Below are positions 1 to 7,720 of a stretch of DNA of 64,000 nucleotides, piece after piece. This DNA comes from Sphingobium sp. (GTDB lineage Bacteria; Pseudomonadota; Alphaproteobacteria; Sphingomonadales; Sphingomonadaceae), in NCBI RefSeq assembly GCF_003248505.1, contig NZ_QFOA01000001.1:124001-188000 (forward strand), in the 5' to 3' direction. The notes under the pieces were generated by a model that searched no databases, was not told where the DNA came from, and worked only from the letters and a program-made list of their open reading frames with translations. A program made the position numbers and the translations under genes. The first letter of the stretch is position 1. Every line of letters begins with the position of its first letter.

Positions 1-374
1 CAACATTTGCCTACGAACCGGGGACGCTGGCATATAATGCAAGCAAGGCAGCCGTACTGAGTTTGAGCGAGGGCCTCGCACTCGCATTGGAACCCAAGGG
101 AATTGGCGTGACCTGTCTGATACCCGGTCCGGTCGCAACGAACATCGTCGAACAAATCCGACCGAGCGGTCCCATCGGCCAGCTTGCGCCCTATGCGACA
201 TCCCATTTCGCTACGCGCACCGCAGAAGAGGTTGGCATGATGGTTTTGGAAGCCATTCGTGACAGGCGCTTCTTTCTGCCTACTAATGAAAATGTATACG
301 ATGTTCTCACAGAAAGAGCTCGTCAGCCGGAGCAGTTCCTCAATGATATGAAAGCCTTTCTTGCTGCGAACTAA
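1..374 (+). CDS. Short-chain dehydrogenase/reductase, C-terminal part
   Basis: The reading frame is open from the window edge (first complete codon at base 3), so the N-terminal Rossmann fold lies outside. The visible ~123 residues begin just before the SDR catalytic YNASK motif (Tyr-x-x-x-Lys), followed by the usual helix and a PGPVATNI segment, the classical SDR substrate/cofactor loop after strand beta-6. It is therefore an NAD(P)-dependent oxidoreductase of the classical SDR family; the substrate cannot be deduced. G+C and codon use look lower than in the rest of the window, and it sits beyond an IS remnant and a tRNA 3' end, which suggests horizontally acquired DNA. The ttg at base 63 is not a plausible start because the catalytic motif lies upstream of it. 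Confidence 0.85.
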   Translation, partial: TFAYEPGTLAYNASKAAVLSLSEGLALALEPKGIGVTCLIPGPVATNIVEQIRPSGPIGQLAPYATSHFATRTAEEVGMMVLEAIRDRRFFLPTNENVYDVLTERARQPEQFLNDMKAFLAAN

Positions 375-800
375 CTAGCCGCAGCCTGTTTGAGTCCAAA
401 CTCAATCAGCCTTTTGGAAATACGCACGCTTGCTGATTCACGGGAACGCCGCTCAAGCGGGGGGCGTTGGAAATGTCGCGGTCATTGTTTTGGATGTCGG
501 ATCAAGCTTGGGCGGCGATCGATCCTCAAGGCATATGATGTCGACGCTATCCGCAGACCTTGCGAGCCGCGATATCCAGGCCGTTATTTCAGCCCGACCG
601 AACCGCCGCGTGAAGACCGAACGCGACCGGCCGCTCTACCAGCAACGCAACTGCATCGAGCGCATGTTCGGTCGTTTGAAAATCAACCGCGCAATCGCCA
701 ATCGCTACGTTCCGCTCGCCAACTGTTTCGGGAGCAGGGTCCACGCCGCGTCGCATTTCAGCCAATTTTTGGATGTCTATGAACCAACGCGTAAAGGAAG
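375..800 (+). pseudogene. Decayed IS5-family transposase remnant
   Basis: Two plus-strand frames together encode the end of an IS5-type DDE transposase. A KAYDVDAIR segment (about 528-555) matches the family's KAYDSDAIR block. After a frameshift near 553 the other frame continues with ADLASRDIQAV and then LYQQRNCIERMFGRLKINRA (about 637-700), the conserved Y-(2)-R-(3)-E-(6)-K signature carrying the catalytic Glu. The first two thirds of the protein, including the first catalytic Asp, are missing. A short inverted repeat, TTGAGT-ccaa-ACTCAA (390-405), sits near the left edge and may be a trace of an IS end or a weak terminator for the dehydrogenase gene. The element cannot encode an active transposase. 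Its C-terminal end lies within ~20 bp of the tRNA-Phe 3' end. Confidence 0.75.
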
Positions 801-801
801 G

Positions 802-877
802 TGGTGCCCGGGGACGGAGTCGAACCGCCGACACTGCGATTTTCAGTCGCATGCTCTACCAACTGAGCTACCCGGGC
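802..877 (-). tRNA. tRNA-Phe (anticodon GAA)
   Basis: Read on the minus strand, the 76-nt sequence folds into a full cloverleaf. The acceptor arm is GCCCGGG/CCCGGGC, the D arm GCTC/GAGC, and the anticodon stem TGCGA/TCGCA with loop CTGAAAA (anticodon GAA). The T arm is GGCGG-TTCGACT-CCGTC with one G-T pair, and CCA is encoded at 802-804. It follows yacG by ~47 bp on the same strand and could be cotranscribed with it. No intrinsic terminator is visible after the CCA, where the IS remnant begins. tRNA 3' ends are common integration targets, so this gene may mark the edge of an island extending leftwards out of the window. Confidence 0.97.
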
Positions 878-924
878 ATGGGTCTTCGGCAGTGGGCCGC
901 CGGATGGAGGCGTGCCTATAAGCG

Positions 925-1119
925 TCAATCCGCTTCGCTGTCCAGCCCTTCGATGTCATTTTTTTGAAGGTTTTCGGACGCTGAAGTGCCTGGCACGCGA
1001 TATCCTTCGCCCAGCCATTGCAACAGGTTGCGGTCGCGGCACGCCGGTCCGCAAAAAGGGCGAGTGGCGGCCTGCGCGGGCTGGCCGCAGATCGGGCAGC
1101 GGGCGGATTTAGCCGACAT
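925..1119 (-). CDS. yacG: DNA gyrase inhibitor YacG (zinc-binding)
   Basis: A 64-residue protein with the YacG four-cysteine zinc site: CPIC near the N-terminus and FCGPAC about 15 residues later, then a DRNLLQWLGEGYRVPG segment typical of the family. In E. coli YacG binds GyrB and inhibits gyrase; that role is inferred here by family. The ATG at 1119 is chosen because the frame upstream of it lies inside the RNase gene and has no family similarity. The start overlaps the end of the upstream RNase gene by 11 nt, so translational coupling is likely. The last ~15 residues are polar and acidic and not conserved. Confidence 0.93.
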   Translation of the reverse strand: MSAKSARCPICGQPAQAATRPFCGPACRDRNLLQWLGEGYRVPGTSASENLQKNDIEGLDSEAD

Positions 1120-2098
1120 GGCTGCCGGAGAGGGAGAGTGCCGGGTCGGCCTGCAAGCCGATGTCGCCGCCGCGCCGCCGTGCGAGTAGATCAATCCAGT
1201 CGGATCGCTTGCGTAGCAGGCCGACGACAGCCGGGGCAGCGGTCATCGTCACAGGGCCGCCATTGCCGTGGCGCTCCGCCCGGCGTAGCAGCGCCAGCGT
1301 AGCGGCCAGCACCGGGTCTTCACGCATCAGTTCCATAAGGTTGGCGCGCTCGCGCCGCCTTATGATCTGAAGGAAGCCAAAGCCGTTCACTGCCGTACGT
1401 TCGAATGGCAGGGGCAGATATTTGTCGATCTGCGCCGCGGCGATCATTCGCTCGTCCTTGTTGTTCATCGTCGGCAGGTCGATGCCGATGGAACCGGTCA
1501 GCCCCATGCGCCGAACCGTCTGGGCGGCCAGCTTCGCGCCTTTGGGGCCGAGTTGTGCGGGGGGAAGCGATCCGTCCACGTCTATCAGCAACATGGCAGG
1601 CGTCAGAAAAAGGCGCAGGGCGGCGGCCTCTGTCCCAACCTCGCCGCTCATCGCTTCTTCGAGACGTTCGCTCCACCCGTGCGCCTCCAGCCTGTCCTCT
1701 TCATGCGCAGGGCATGGAACGACCGGAACGCCGGTGGCGCGAATGCGCTGAAGCAGGCTGGCGCCGGGATGCGGCTTGACGCCGGGGGGGGCGACGCGCG
1801 CCTTGGCGCGTTTTGGGCGGCCTTCCTCGGATATGGCTTCCCGCAGGATTTCGACCAGTACGTTCGCGCCTTCGGCCAGGCGCGGCGGCAGCGGTTCGAG
1901 CAGCGCTTCCTCGCCCGATACCAGTCTTACGATGCCGCGCTTTCTGGGGATAACTGTGTTGATCAGTCGACCTTGCACAACCGCACCTGCGCGCGCGGCG
2001 TCGCTTTCCCGCTCGATCAGCGCTTCGACCAGTCGGCCATTTTCGATCAACGCGGCCCGAGCCTCGCCAATCCCTTCCTCGTAAAGCCATTCGGCCAT
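1109..2098 (-). CDS. RNase E/G-like ribonuclease, short form
   Basis: A 329-residue protein beginning MAEWLYEEGIGE. The N-terminal third is a degenerate S1-like region (GRLINTVIPRKRGIVRLV). The C-terminal part carries the RNase E/G catalytic-core features: LLIDVDGS and IGIDLP aspartate motifs, then NGFGFLQIIRRRERANL, equivalent to the FGLLEMSRQR block. It is shorter than RNase G (~490) and lacks both the Zn-link CPxC and the long scaffold of RNase E. Short forms of this kind occur between maf and yacG in alphaproteobacteria. The likely role is endonucleolytic RNA processing, by family inference. The start at 2098 is 4 nt after the maf stop; 17 extra codons upstream would overlap maf. Confidence 0.82.
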   Translation of the reverse strand: MAEWLYEEGIGEARAALIENGRLVEALIERESDAARAGAVVQGRLINTVIPRKRGIVRLVSGEEALLEPLPPRLAEGANVLVEILREAISEEGRPKRAKARVAPPGVKPHPGASLLQRIRATGVPVVPCPAHEEDRLEAHGWSERLEEAMSGEVGTEAAALRLFLTPAMLLIDVDGSLPPAQLGPKGAKLAAQTVRRMGLTGSIGIDLPTMNNKDERMIAAAQIDKYLPLPFERTAVNGFGFLQIIRRRERANLMELMREDPVLAATLALLRRAERHGNGGPVTMTAAPAVVGLLRKRSDWIDLLARRRGGDIGLQADPALSLSGSHVG

Positions 2099-2102
2099 GG
2101 GT

Positions 2103-2675
2103 TCAGTCCAGTGGATAGCCCGCTGCCTTGAGCAGCGCGCGGGTTTCATAAAGCGGCAACCCCATGATGGCGCTGTGGCTGCCTTGAATAGCGCGAATCA
2201 GTCCGGCGGCACGGCCCTGGATGGCGTAGCCGCCTGCCTTGCCCCGCCATTCTCCGCTGGCGACATAGGCGTCGATCTCGGCAGCGTCGAGCCGTTTGAA
2301 AATGACGACATTCGTTGAAAGACGATGCCGCGCATGGCCGTCGGCATCGACCAGCGTTACGGCGCTGAACACGCGATGCCGCCGTCCCGAAAGAAGGGTA
2401 AGGCATGAACGCGCCTCCTCCTCGCTTTCCGCCTTGGGCAGAATGCGGCGGCCCGCCGCCACGACCGTATCGCCCGAAAGGATGAGGGCGCCCGGATGAC
2501 GCTGCGCCACCGGGACGGCCTTTTCAGCCGCCACGCGAGCGGCGTAAAGCGCGGGCAGTTCCGCCTTGTGCGGCGTTTCGTCGATATCCGCAGCGTCGAC
2601 GCAATCTGGGATCACGCCGATCTGTCCCAGCAGGTCGAACCGTCTGGGCGAAGCCGAAGCCAAAATGAGCCGCAT
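2103..2675 (-). CDS. maf: Maf-family nucleoside triphosphate pyrophosphatase
   Basis: A 190-residue protein starting MRLILASASPRRFDLL, the Maf S-x-S-P-R-R signature. It also has LSGDTVVAAGRRILPK (the SADT-type catalytic Asp and downstream Lys) and the YAIQGRAAGLI block (family: Y.IQG.a). Maf proteins hydrolyse non-canonical or canonical nucleotides (dTTP/UTP, or m7GTP in the YceF subgroup) to NMP and PPi; the subgroup is not certain from sequence alone. It lies between infA and the RNase gene on the minus strand with 13 and 4 nt gaps, consistent with an infA-maf-rnase-yacG operon. Length is normal for the family. Confidence 0.93.
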   Translation of the reverse strand: MRLILASASPRRFDLLGQIGVIPDCVDAADIDETPHKAELPALYAARVAAEKAVPVAQRHPGALILSGDTVVAAGRRILPKAESEEEARSCLTLLSGRRHRVFSAVTLVDADGHARHRLSTNVVIFKRLDAAEIDAYVASGEWRGKAGGYAIQGRAAGLIRAIQGSHSAIMGLPLYETRALLKAAGYPLD

Positions 2676-2688
2676 CGATGCCAGCGGC

Positions 2689-2907
2689 TTATTTGAAGCG
2701 ATAGGTGATCCGACCCTTGGTCAGGTCGTAGGGCGTCAGTTCGACGAGCACTTCGTCACCGACAAGCACACGAATGCGGTTTTTGCGCATCTTGCCGGCC
2801 GTATGGCCGAGAATCTCGTGATCATTTTCCAGTCGCACACGGAACATCGCGTTGGGAAGCAACTCCACAACCTGTCCGCGCATCTCAAGCAATTCTTCTT
2901 TGGCCAT
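2689..2907 (-). CDS. infA: Translation initiation factor IF-1
   Basis: A 72-residue protein that is essentially a single S1/OB-fold domain. It begins MAKEELLEMRGQVVELLPNAMF and ends in the family's DLTKGRITYRFK block. IF-1 binds the 30S A site and helps IF-2 and IF-3 select the initiator tRNA. Length and sequence match IF-1 throughout, so the ATG at 2907 is secure; a longer upstream reading has no similarity. It is the first gene of the infA-maf-RNase-yacG group and follows bioA after 59 bp on the same strand, which leaves room for its own promoter. Confidence 0.98.
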   Translation of the reverse strand: MAKEELLEMRGQVVELLPNAMFRVRLENDHEILGHTAGKMRKNRIRVLVGDEVLVELTPYDLTKGRITYRFK

Positions 2908-2966
2908 AATATCCCGGGAATACGTAAAATCGCGCCGCCATAGCGCCAAATGGTGCAAAATGAAAG

Positions 2967-4244
2967 TCAGGCGTGCAGGCCGAAGATTTCGCCTGCCTGA
3001 TGCAGTGCCGCGAAGATCGCGTCGAGCTGTGTCGCATCGATGCAATAGGGCGGCATCAGGTAAATGGTGTTGCCCAGCGGACGGAGCAAGAGGCCGCGCT
3101 CCATGAAGAAGGCACGCAGCTTCGGCGCAAGGTCGGAAAGATAACCCGCGTCGCGTGCTTCAAGGTCTATCGCGGCGACCGTGCCGAGTTGCCGGGCATT
3201 CGTGAAGGCGGGCTGGCATGCCAGCTTGTCCATGCGGTCTGCGATGGCACGGGTCAGATTGTCGATCCTGCCCAGCACATCGTCCTCCCGCCAGATCGCA
3301 AGATTGGCCGCCGCCGCCGCGCAGGCGATGGCGTTGGCGGTATAGCTGGACGAATGGTAGAAGAGCCGGGCGCGATCGGTAGAGCGGTGCGCCTCGAAAA
3401 TCGGCGCGCTCGCCAGAGTCGCGGCAAGCGGCAGCGCGCCGCCTGTGATCCCCTTCGCGACCGGCATGATGTCGGGAACCACGCCCGCCTGTTCGCAGGC
3501 GAACATCGTGCCCGTGCGCCCCCAACCGGTCATCACCTCGTCGGCGATGAACAGCACGCCGTATCGTCGGCAGATCGCCGCCATGGCGCGCAACATGGCG
3601 GCATCGTAGATCAGCATCCCCCCCGCGCCCAGAATGAGGGGCTCGACTATGAAGGCCGAAGGGCTATCGGCGCAGGCCGCTTCCAATGCGTCGAGACAGG
3701 CTTGCTCACGACCGGGAGCGGGGAAGGGGATCGTTCCCACATCGAACAGCAACGGTTCCCAGGCGGCATTGTAGACGCCACGTTCCCCGATCGACATCGC
3801 GCCGATCGTGTCGCCATGATAGCTATGCTCCATGACGAGGATACGGTGCCGGTGCGCTTCGCCGATATTATGCCAGTAGCCCAGCGCCATCTTGAGCGCC
3901 ACTTCTACGGCGGTCGATCCGCTGTCGGAATAGAAGACATGTTCGAGCCGGGGTTGATCGTCGAAGCGCGGTGCCATAGCGACGAGGCCGCTTGCCACCT
4001 GCTCTGCCGGATCGTGAGTGTAGCCCGCGAAGATCAATTGATCGAGCGTCGATGCCTGTCGCGCGATGGCGGCGGCGATGCGTGGCTCGCAATGACCATG
4101 GGTCGTGACCCACCAGCTCGAAATGCCGTCGATCAAAGTATTGCCGTCGGCCAGATGCAGCAACGCCCCCTGCGCTCTCGTCACATGGGGGATCGGCTCG
4201 TTAAGGCCGTGCTGAAAAAAGGGATGCCAGACAGGGGAGGTCAT
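2967..4244 (-). CDS. bioA: Adenosylmethionine-8-amino-7-oxononanoate aminotransferase
   Basis: A 425-residue class-III PLP aminotransferase. It has WHPF near the N-terminus and DGISSWWVTTHGH (BioA-specific, residues ~39-51). SDSGSTAVEVALKMA follows (106-120), then the PLP-contacting ADEVMTGWGRTG (Asp235) and the Schiff-base Lys264 in VAKGITGGALPLAATL. It converts KAPA to DAPA with S-adenosylmethionine as amino donor, the third step of biotin ring assembly. The start at 4244 (MTSPVWHPF) fits the family; 19 upstream codons do not. bioF and bioD lie 2.8 kb upstream on the same strand, separated by a peptidase gene and a DUF4168 gene. The latter has its own terminator, so bioA probably has a separate promoter. 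Confidence 0.95.
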   Translation of the reverse strand: MTSPVWHPFFQHGLNEPIPHVTRAQGALLHLADGNTLIDGISSWWVTTHGHCEPRIAAAIARQASTLDQLIFAGYTHDPAEQVASGLVAMAPRFDDQPRLEHVFYSDSGSTAVEVALKMALGYWHNIGEAHRHRILVMEHSYHGDTIGAMSIGERGVYNAAWEPLLFDVGTIPFPAPGREQACLDALEAACADSPSAFIVEPLILGAGGMLIYDAAMLRAMAAICRRYGVLFIADEVMTGWGRTGTMFACEQAGVVPDIMPVAKGITGGALPLAATLASAPIFEAHRSTDRARLFYHSSSYTANAIACAAAAANLAIWREDDVLGRIDNLTRAIADRMDKLACQPAFTNARQLGTVAAIDLEARDAGYLSDLAPKLRAFFMERGLLLRPLGNTIYLMPPYCIDATQLDAIFAALHQAGEIFGLHA

Positions 4245-4264
4245 GGCCCAAGCGCTTATCGCGC

Positions 4265-4292
4265 AAAAAAGGGGAGGCCAAGAGCCTCCCCC
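4265..4292 (-). terminator. Intrinsic terminator after the DUF4168 gene
   Basis: On the minus strand GGGGAGG-ctcttg-CCTCCCC forms a G+C-rich hairpin followed directly by six T (4270 down to 4265). It lies 30 bp after the stop of the DUF4168 gene and 20 bp before the bioA start. It separates the two genes transcriptionally. Confidence 0.8.
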
Positions 4293-4321
4293 AAATTGCA
4301 TCTACGTTCCGCACTCCGCGA

Positions 4322-4747
4322 CTATTGTTGCGGCGAAGCGGCCGGGGCGGCGGGAGCGGAAGGCTGAGCGGGAGCCGCGGCAGCGGGCGCTGGCGGCGCG
4401 GCCGCCTGAATCCGTTGCTGGAGCGCAGGATCGGCGGCAGCAGCCTGCCCGATCTGGTTGAATTTTTCAGGCGCAATGCCCGAGGCCTGAAGCGCAGCCA
4501 CCATCTTGGGCTGCTTGTCGGCGTCTGGGATCGACGTATCCTGCTGGATCTTTGTGACCTCGACAGCGGCGGCAGCGAACTGCTTGATGTCGGCATCGCT
4601 GAAGTTGCTCGCGCCTGCGGCCGGGGCCGGGGTGGCCGCCGACGGCGCGGGGGCCGCGGGCTGAGGCTGCGCAAGAGCGGGGAACGCGGCGAACAAGGCG
4701 ACCGACGCGATTCCGGTTTTCAGAAACTTCGTGTTGAGACCCGTCAA
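4322..4747 (-). CDS. DUF4168-type secreted protein
   Basis: A 141-residue protein with a Sec signal peptide (MTGLNTKFLKTGIASVALFAAFPALAQ, cleavage after ALA). An Ala/Pro-rich linker follows, then a helical core (residues ~48-110: FSDADIKQFAAAAVEVTKIQQD) characteristic of DUF4168, and an Ala/Pro-rich tail. It is predicted periplasmic; the biochemical function of DUF4168 is unknown. The start has a strong Shine-Dalgarno (GAAGAGGAGAAA) just upstream. An EcfG-like promoter motif lies 36 bp upstream, hinting at general-stress control. An intrinsic terminator follows, so it is probably monocistronic. Confidence 0.75.
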   Translation of the reverse strand: MTGLNTKFLKTGIASVALFAAFPALAQPQPAAPAPSAATPAPAAGASNFSDADIKQFAAAAVEVTKIQQDTSIPDADKQPKMVAALQASGIAPEKFNQIGQAAAADPALQQRIQAAAPPAPAAAAPAQPSAPAAPAASPQQ

Positions 4748-4782
4748 CTTTCTTCTCCTCTTCGATCACACACTGATCATCA

Positions 4783-4808
4783 GACGGACTAACTGGGAAA
4801 TCCGTTCC
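4783..4808 (-). promoter_or_regulatory. Candidate EcfG-type general-stress promoter
   Basis: On the minus strand GGAAC (4808-4804) is followed after 17 nt by CGTC (4786-4783). The alphaproteobacterial EcfG consensus is GGAAC-N16/17-CGTT, so three of the four -10 bases match. The spacing to the DUF4168 start (36 nt) is right for a promoter. This is inferred from motif only. Confidence 0.4.
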
Positions 4809-4851
4809 GCAGTTGGAAGGATGGAACGGCGAGTCGTGCGATTCAGGGGAT

Positions 4852-4877
4852 GACGAGCCGAAGAATAACGGCTCGTC
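4852..4877. repeat. Perfect 9-bp inverted repeat
   Basis: GACGAGCCG and CGGCTCGTC flank an 8-nt A-rich loop (aagaataa). It lies between the M13 peptidase terminator and the DUF4168 promoter. It could be a back-up terminator for the peptidase transcript or an operator for the DUF4168 gene; no U-tract is present on either strand. Confidence 0.5.
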
Positions 4878-4905
4878 GCGTGAGAGAAACGGTTGGCGGG
4901 GCGGG

Positions 4906-4936
4906 CAAAAAGGCTGGCGATACCATCGCCAGCCTT
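4906..4936 (-). terminator. Intrinsic terminator of the M13 peptidase gene
   Basis: Minus strand: AAGGCTGGCGAT-ggt-ATCGCCAGCCTT, a perfect 12-bp stem with a 3-nt loop, continuing into a T run (4911-4907). It begins 9 bp after the peptidase stop codon. This is a textbook rho-independent terminator. Confidence 0.88.
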
Positions 4937-4944
4937 GGTTGATG

Positions 4945-6984
4945 TCACCAGATCTTCACCCGGTCCTTGGGTGCAAGATAGATTTTGCCGGTAGGCGCGG
5001 GTTTGAAGGCTTCGTACCAGCTGTCGAAGTTGCGAACGATGTCGGTGCGATATTGCGACGGCGCATGGGGATCGGTCACCAGCCGCTGGCGCAGGTTCGC
5101 CTCGCGATAGTTGCGCCGCCACACCTGCGCCCAGCCCAGATAGAAGCGCTGGTCGCCTGTCGTACCGTCGATCACCGGCGCTTCCTTGCCCTTGAGCGAG
5201 GCATGATAGGCATCGAGCGCAACCGTCAGGCCGCCCAGATCGCCGATATTCTCACCCAGCGTAAACGCGCCCTTCACATGCGATCCGGGGAAGGGTTCGT
5301 AGGCATCATATTGTTTGACCAACCTGTCGGTCAGGCCCTTGAAGCTCGCGACGTCCTTGTCGGTCCACCACTGGTCGAGCTTGCCGGTCTCGTCATATTT
5401 CGCACCCTGATCGTCGAAATGGTGGCTGAGTTCATGCCCGATGACGGCGCCGATGCCACCATAGTTGACTGCCGGATCGGCATGGGGATCGAAAAAGGGC
5501 GGTTGCAGGATCGCGGCGGGGAAGACGATCTCCACCATGCCGAAATTGGCGTAGGCGTTGATCTCCATCGGCGTCATGCCCCATTCCCAGCGATAGATGG
5601 GCTTGCCGAGCTTGCCGACATTATAGTCGAATTCGAAAGCGTTGGAGCGCATCGCATTGCCGAGCAGGTCGTCACGCCTGATCTCCAGCCCCGTATAGTC
5701 GCGCCATTTGTCGGGATAGCCGATCTTGGGCGTGAAGGCGGCGAGCTTCTTGTGCGCACGCGCTTTCGCGGTCGGGCTCATCCATGTCAGCGCGTCGATC
5801 CGGCGACCCATCGCGCCGATGACGTTGCGGACGAGTTCGTCCATGGCCGCCTTGGTTTCCGGCGGGAAATATTGCGCGACATAAACCTTGCCCACTTCCT
5901 CGCCGAGCGATTCCTTGAGGAAGTCGACGCCCTGCTTCCAGCGTTCCGGACGCTGAGGCGTGCCCGACAGGGTTGTGCCGTAGAAAGCGAAGTCTGCGTC
6001 GGCGATGCTGTCGGGCAGGTAATCGGCATAGGCGTGCAGGCTCGACAGCAGCAAACCGTCTTTCAGCACCTGAAGCGGGGCCTTGGCGATCAGCGCGGCT
6101 TCGCCGGTGACGGCGCTGGGCTGCGCCACGATCAAGGTGGCCGGCTTCAGGTTGTTAGCGGCATAATAGCCGGCAAAATCGAAACCGGGTGCCGCCTGCT
6201 GAAGCTGGGCGAGTGTCAGCTTGTTATAGGTCTTGTCCGCGTCGCGGCTGTCGATCTGGGTCCAATGGACCTTGGCCACTTCCGTCTCGAACGCCATCAG
6301 GGCGGCGGCGCGTGCCTTGGCGTCGCTTTCCCCGGCCAGAGTCAGCATCTTTTCCAGATGGGCGACATAGGCGGTGCGGATTGCCGCCATCTTTTCGCCC
6401 GCGTCGAGATAATAATCGCGGTCGGGAAGGCCGAGGCCGCCCTGCATCATCGAAAGGATGTAGGTTTCAGGATCCTTGTCGTCCTGCCCGACATAGAATC
6501 GGAATGGCCCCCGGACGCCCGATCGAGCCGCTTTGGCCGCGACTTTGGCATAGGCGTTCTTGTCCGCGATCCCCTTGATCTCGGCGAGCCAAGGCTGAAT
6601 GGGGGCAAGCCCCTTCGCCTCTACCGCCGCCTTGTCCATGAAGCTGGCATAGGCATTGCCGATCTTGCTCGTCCGGTCCTTCTGTGCGGTTTCCAATATG
6701 CCGCGCGTCCGCTTTTGCGACAATTCCTCCAGCACGGTGAATGCCCCGAAGTTGGACTTGTCCGCTGGAATGGGCGTGTTCTTTGCCCAGGTGCCGTTGG
6801 CATATTCGTAGAAATCGTCGCCGGGCTTGACCGACCGGTCCATGCCCGCCGTATCGAACCCATAGGTGCCGTAGGTCGGCTTGGCGCTCGCCTGCGCGGC
6901 GGTCGGCGCAGCCTGTTCGGCCCGCGCGGCGGCGGTAGCCAGGGTGAGCGCGCCAACGGCGGCGCTGAGGAAAAAGGTCTTCAT
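4945..6984 (-). CDS. M13-family (neprilysin/PepO-like) zinc metallopeptidase
   Basis: A 679-residue secreted endopeptidase. The signal peptide is MKTFFLSAAVGALTLATAAARA. M13_N domain starts near residue 46 (MDRSVKPGDDFYEYANGTW). The catalytic domain has NAYAN (476-480), the zinc motif HELSH (517-521) and the third zinc ligand in ENIGDLGGL (Glu578). The C-terminus keeps the family's final W after DRVKI. It is predicted periplasmic and degrades oligopeptides, by family knowledge. The start at 6984 is the only Met followed by a signal peptide; 83 upstream codons are non-homologous. It separates bioD from bioA, has its own terminator, and is most likely monocistronic. Confidence 0.93.
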   Translation of the reverse strand: MKTFFLSAAVGALTLATAAARAEQAAPTAAQASAKPTYGTYGFDTAGMDRSVKPGDDFYEYANGTWAKNTPIPADKSNFGAFTVLEELSQKRTRGILETAQKDRTSKIGNAYASFMDKAAVEAKGLAPIQPWLAEIKGIADKNAYAKVAAKAARSGVRGPFRFYVGQDDKDPETYILSMMQGGLGLPDRDYYLDAGEKMAAIRTAYVAHLEKMLTLAGESDAKARAAALMAFETEVAKVHWTQIDSRDADKTYNKLTLAQLQQAAPGFDFAGYYAANNLKPATLIVAQPSAVTGEAALIAKAPLQVLKDGLLLSSLHAYADYLPDSIADADFAFYGTTLSGTPQRPERWKQGVDFLKESLGEEVGKVYVAQYFPPETKAAMDELVRNVIGAMGRRIDALTWMSPTAKARAHKKLAAFTPKIGYPDKWRDYTGLEIRRDDLLGNAMRSNAFEFDYNVGKLGKPIYRWEWGMTPMEINAYANFGMVEIVFPAAILQPPFFDPHADPAVNYGGIGAVIGHELSHHFDDQGAKYDETGKLDQWWTDKDVASFKGLTDRLVKQYDAYEPFPGSHVKGAFTLGENIGDLGGLTVALDAYHASLKGKEAPVIDGTTGDQRFYLGWAQVWRRNYREANLRQRLVTDPHAPSQYRTDIVRNFDSWYEAFKPAPTGKIYLAPKDRVKIW

Positions 6985-7087
6985 CGATGCGTCCCTTGCA
7001 AATCTCGTAAAGCGCGCTGTCGCGCATGGAGGATGATGCGGACTTGAACGCCCGTCAAACATCCTTGTCCATGTCGTTGGTCGAAAA

Positions 7088-7720
7088 TTATCGACCGTTG
7101 AAAGTTTCGGAAAGGCTGATGTTTTGCGCGAACGCGGCGGCCAAAGCTGGGGCGGTAAGAGGATTGAGCACCGGCAGGCGCCCCAACGACCGGATTCCGG
7201 CAAGCTGCGGGATGATGCGTTCATTTTCCTCATGGGGGTCGCCGATGAACGCGATACCGGCGATCGGCACTTGCCGGGTCTTCAGTGCTTCGATGCTGAG
7301 CAGGCTGTGGTTGATCGTGCCGAGAGCGGTGCGCGCGCACAGGATGACGGGCTTGCCCCAATGGGCGAACAGGTCGATCATCAGATGCTTTTCCGAGATC
7401 GGGACCATCAGGCCACCCGCGCCTTCGACCACCAGAGGGCCGTCTACCCGCGGCAACGCAAGGCAATCGAGCGCGATCTCCACCCCGTCGATCCGCGCGG
7501 CAAGATGTGGTGAGGCGGGCGTGGCGAGGCGGTAGGCCTCCGGCAGGATGCGTTCGGCGGGAAGCGCGGAAAGGGCGGCGACGGTTTCCCGGTCGCCCCG
7601 CGGATCGATGCCCGCCTGGATCGGCTTCCAGTAGTAAGCGTCCAGCGCGCCGGCGAGTCCGGCGGCGAACACGGTCTTGCCGATGTCGGTATCGGTGCCC
7701 GTGACCACGAAGACGGTCAT
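7088..7720 (-). CDS. bioD: ATP-dependent dethiobiotin synthetase
   Basis: A 210-residue P-loop protein. It starts MTVFVVTGTDTDIGKTV, the BioD-specific Walker A variant, followed by YWKPIQAG, VEGAGGLMVPI and a C-terminal nucleotide-specificity region. It catalyses CO2- and ATP-dependent ureido-ring closure of DAPA to dethiobiotin. The start ATG overlaps the bioF stop (ATGA, 7717-7720), so bioF and bioD are translationally coupled. Length is normal. bioB is not in the window. Confidence 0.95.
   Translation of the reverse strand: MTVFVVTGTDTDIGKTVFAAGLAGALDAYYWKPIQAGIDPRGDRETVAALSALPAERILPEAYRLATPASPHLAARIDGVEIALDCLALPRVDGPLVVEGAGGLMVPISEKHLMIDLFAHWGKPVILCARTALGTINHSLLSIEALKTRQVPIAGIAFIGDPHEENERIIPQLAGIRSLGRLPVLNPLTAPALAAAFAQNISLSETFNGR

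Noticed and set aside
4813..7047. Plus-strand 744-codon frame over the M13 peptidase
   Set aside because: Shadow of the peptidase: composition typical of antisense reading, no domain, and the opposite strand has signal peptide, HELSH and terminator.
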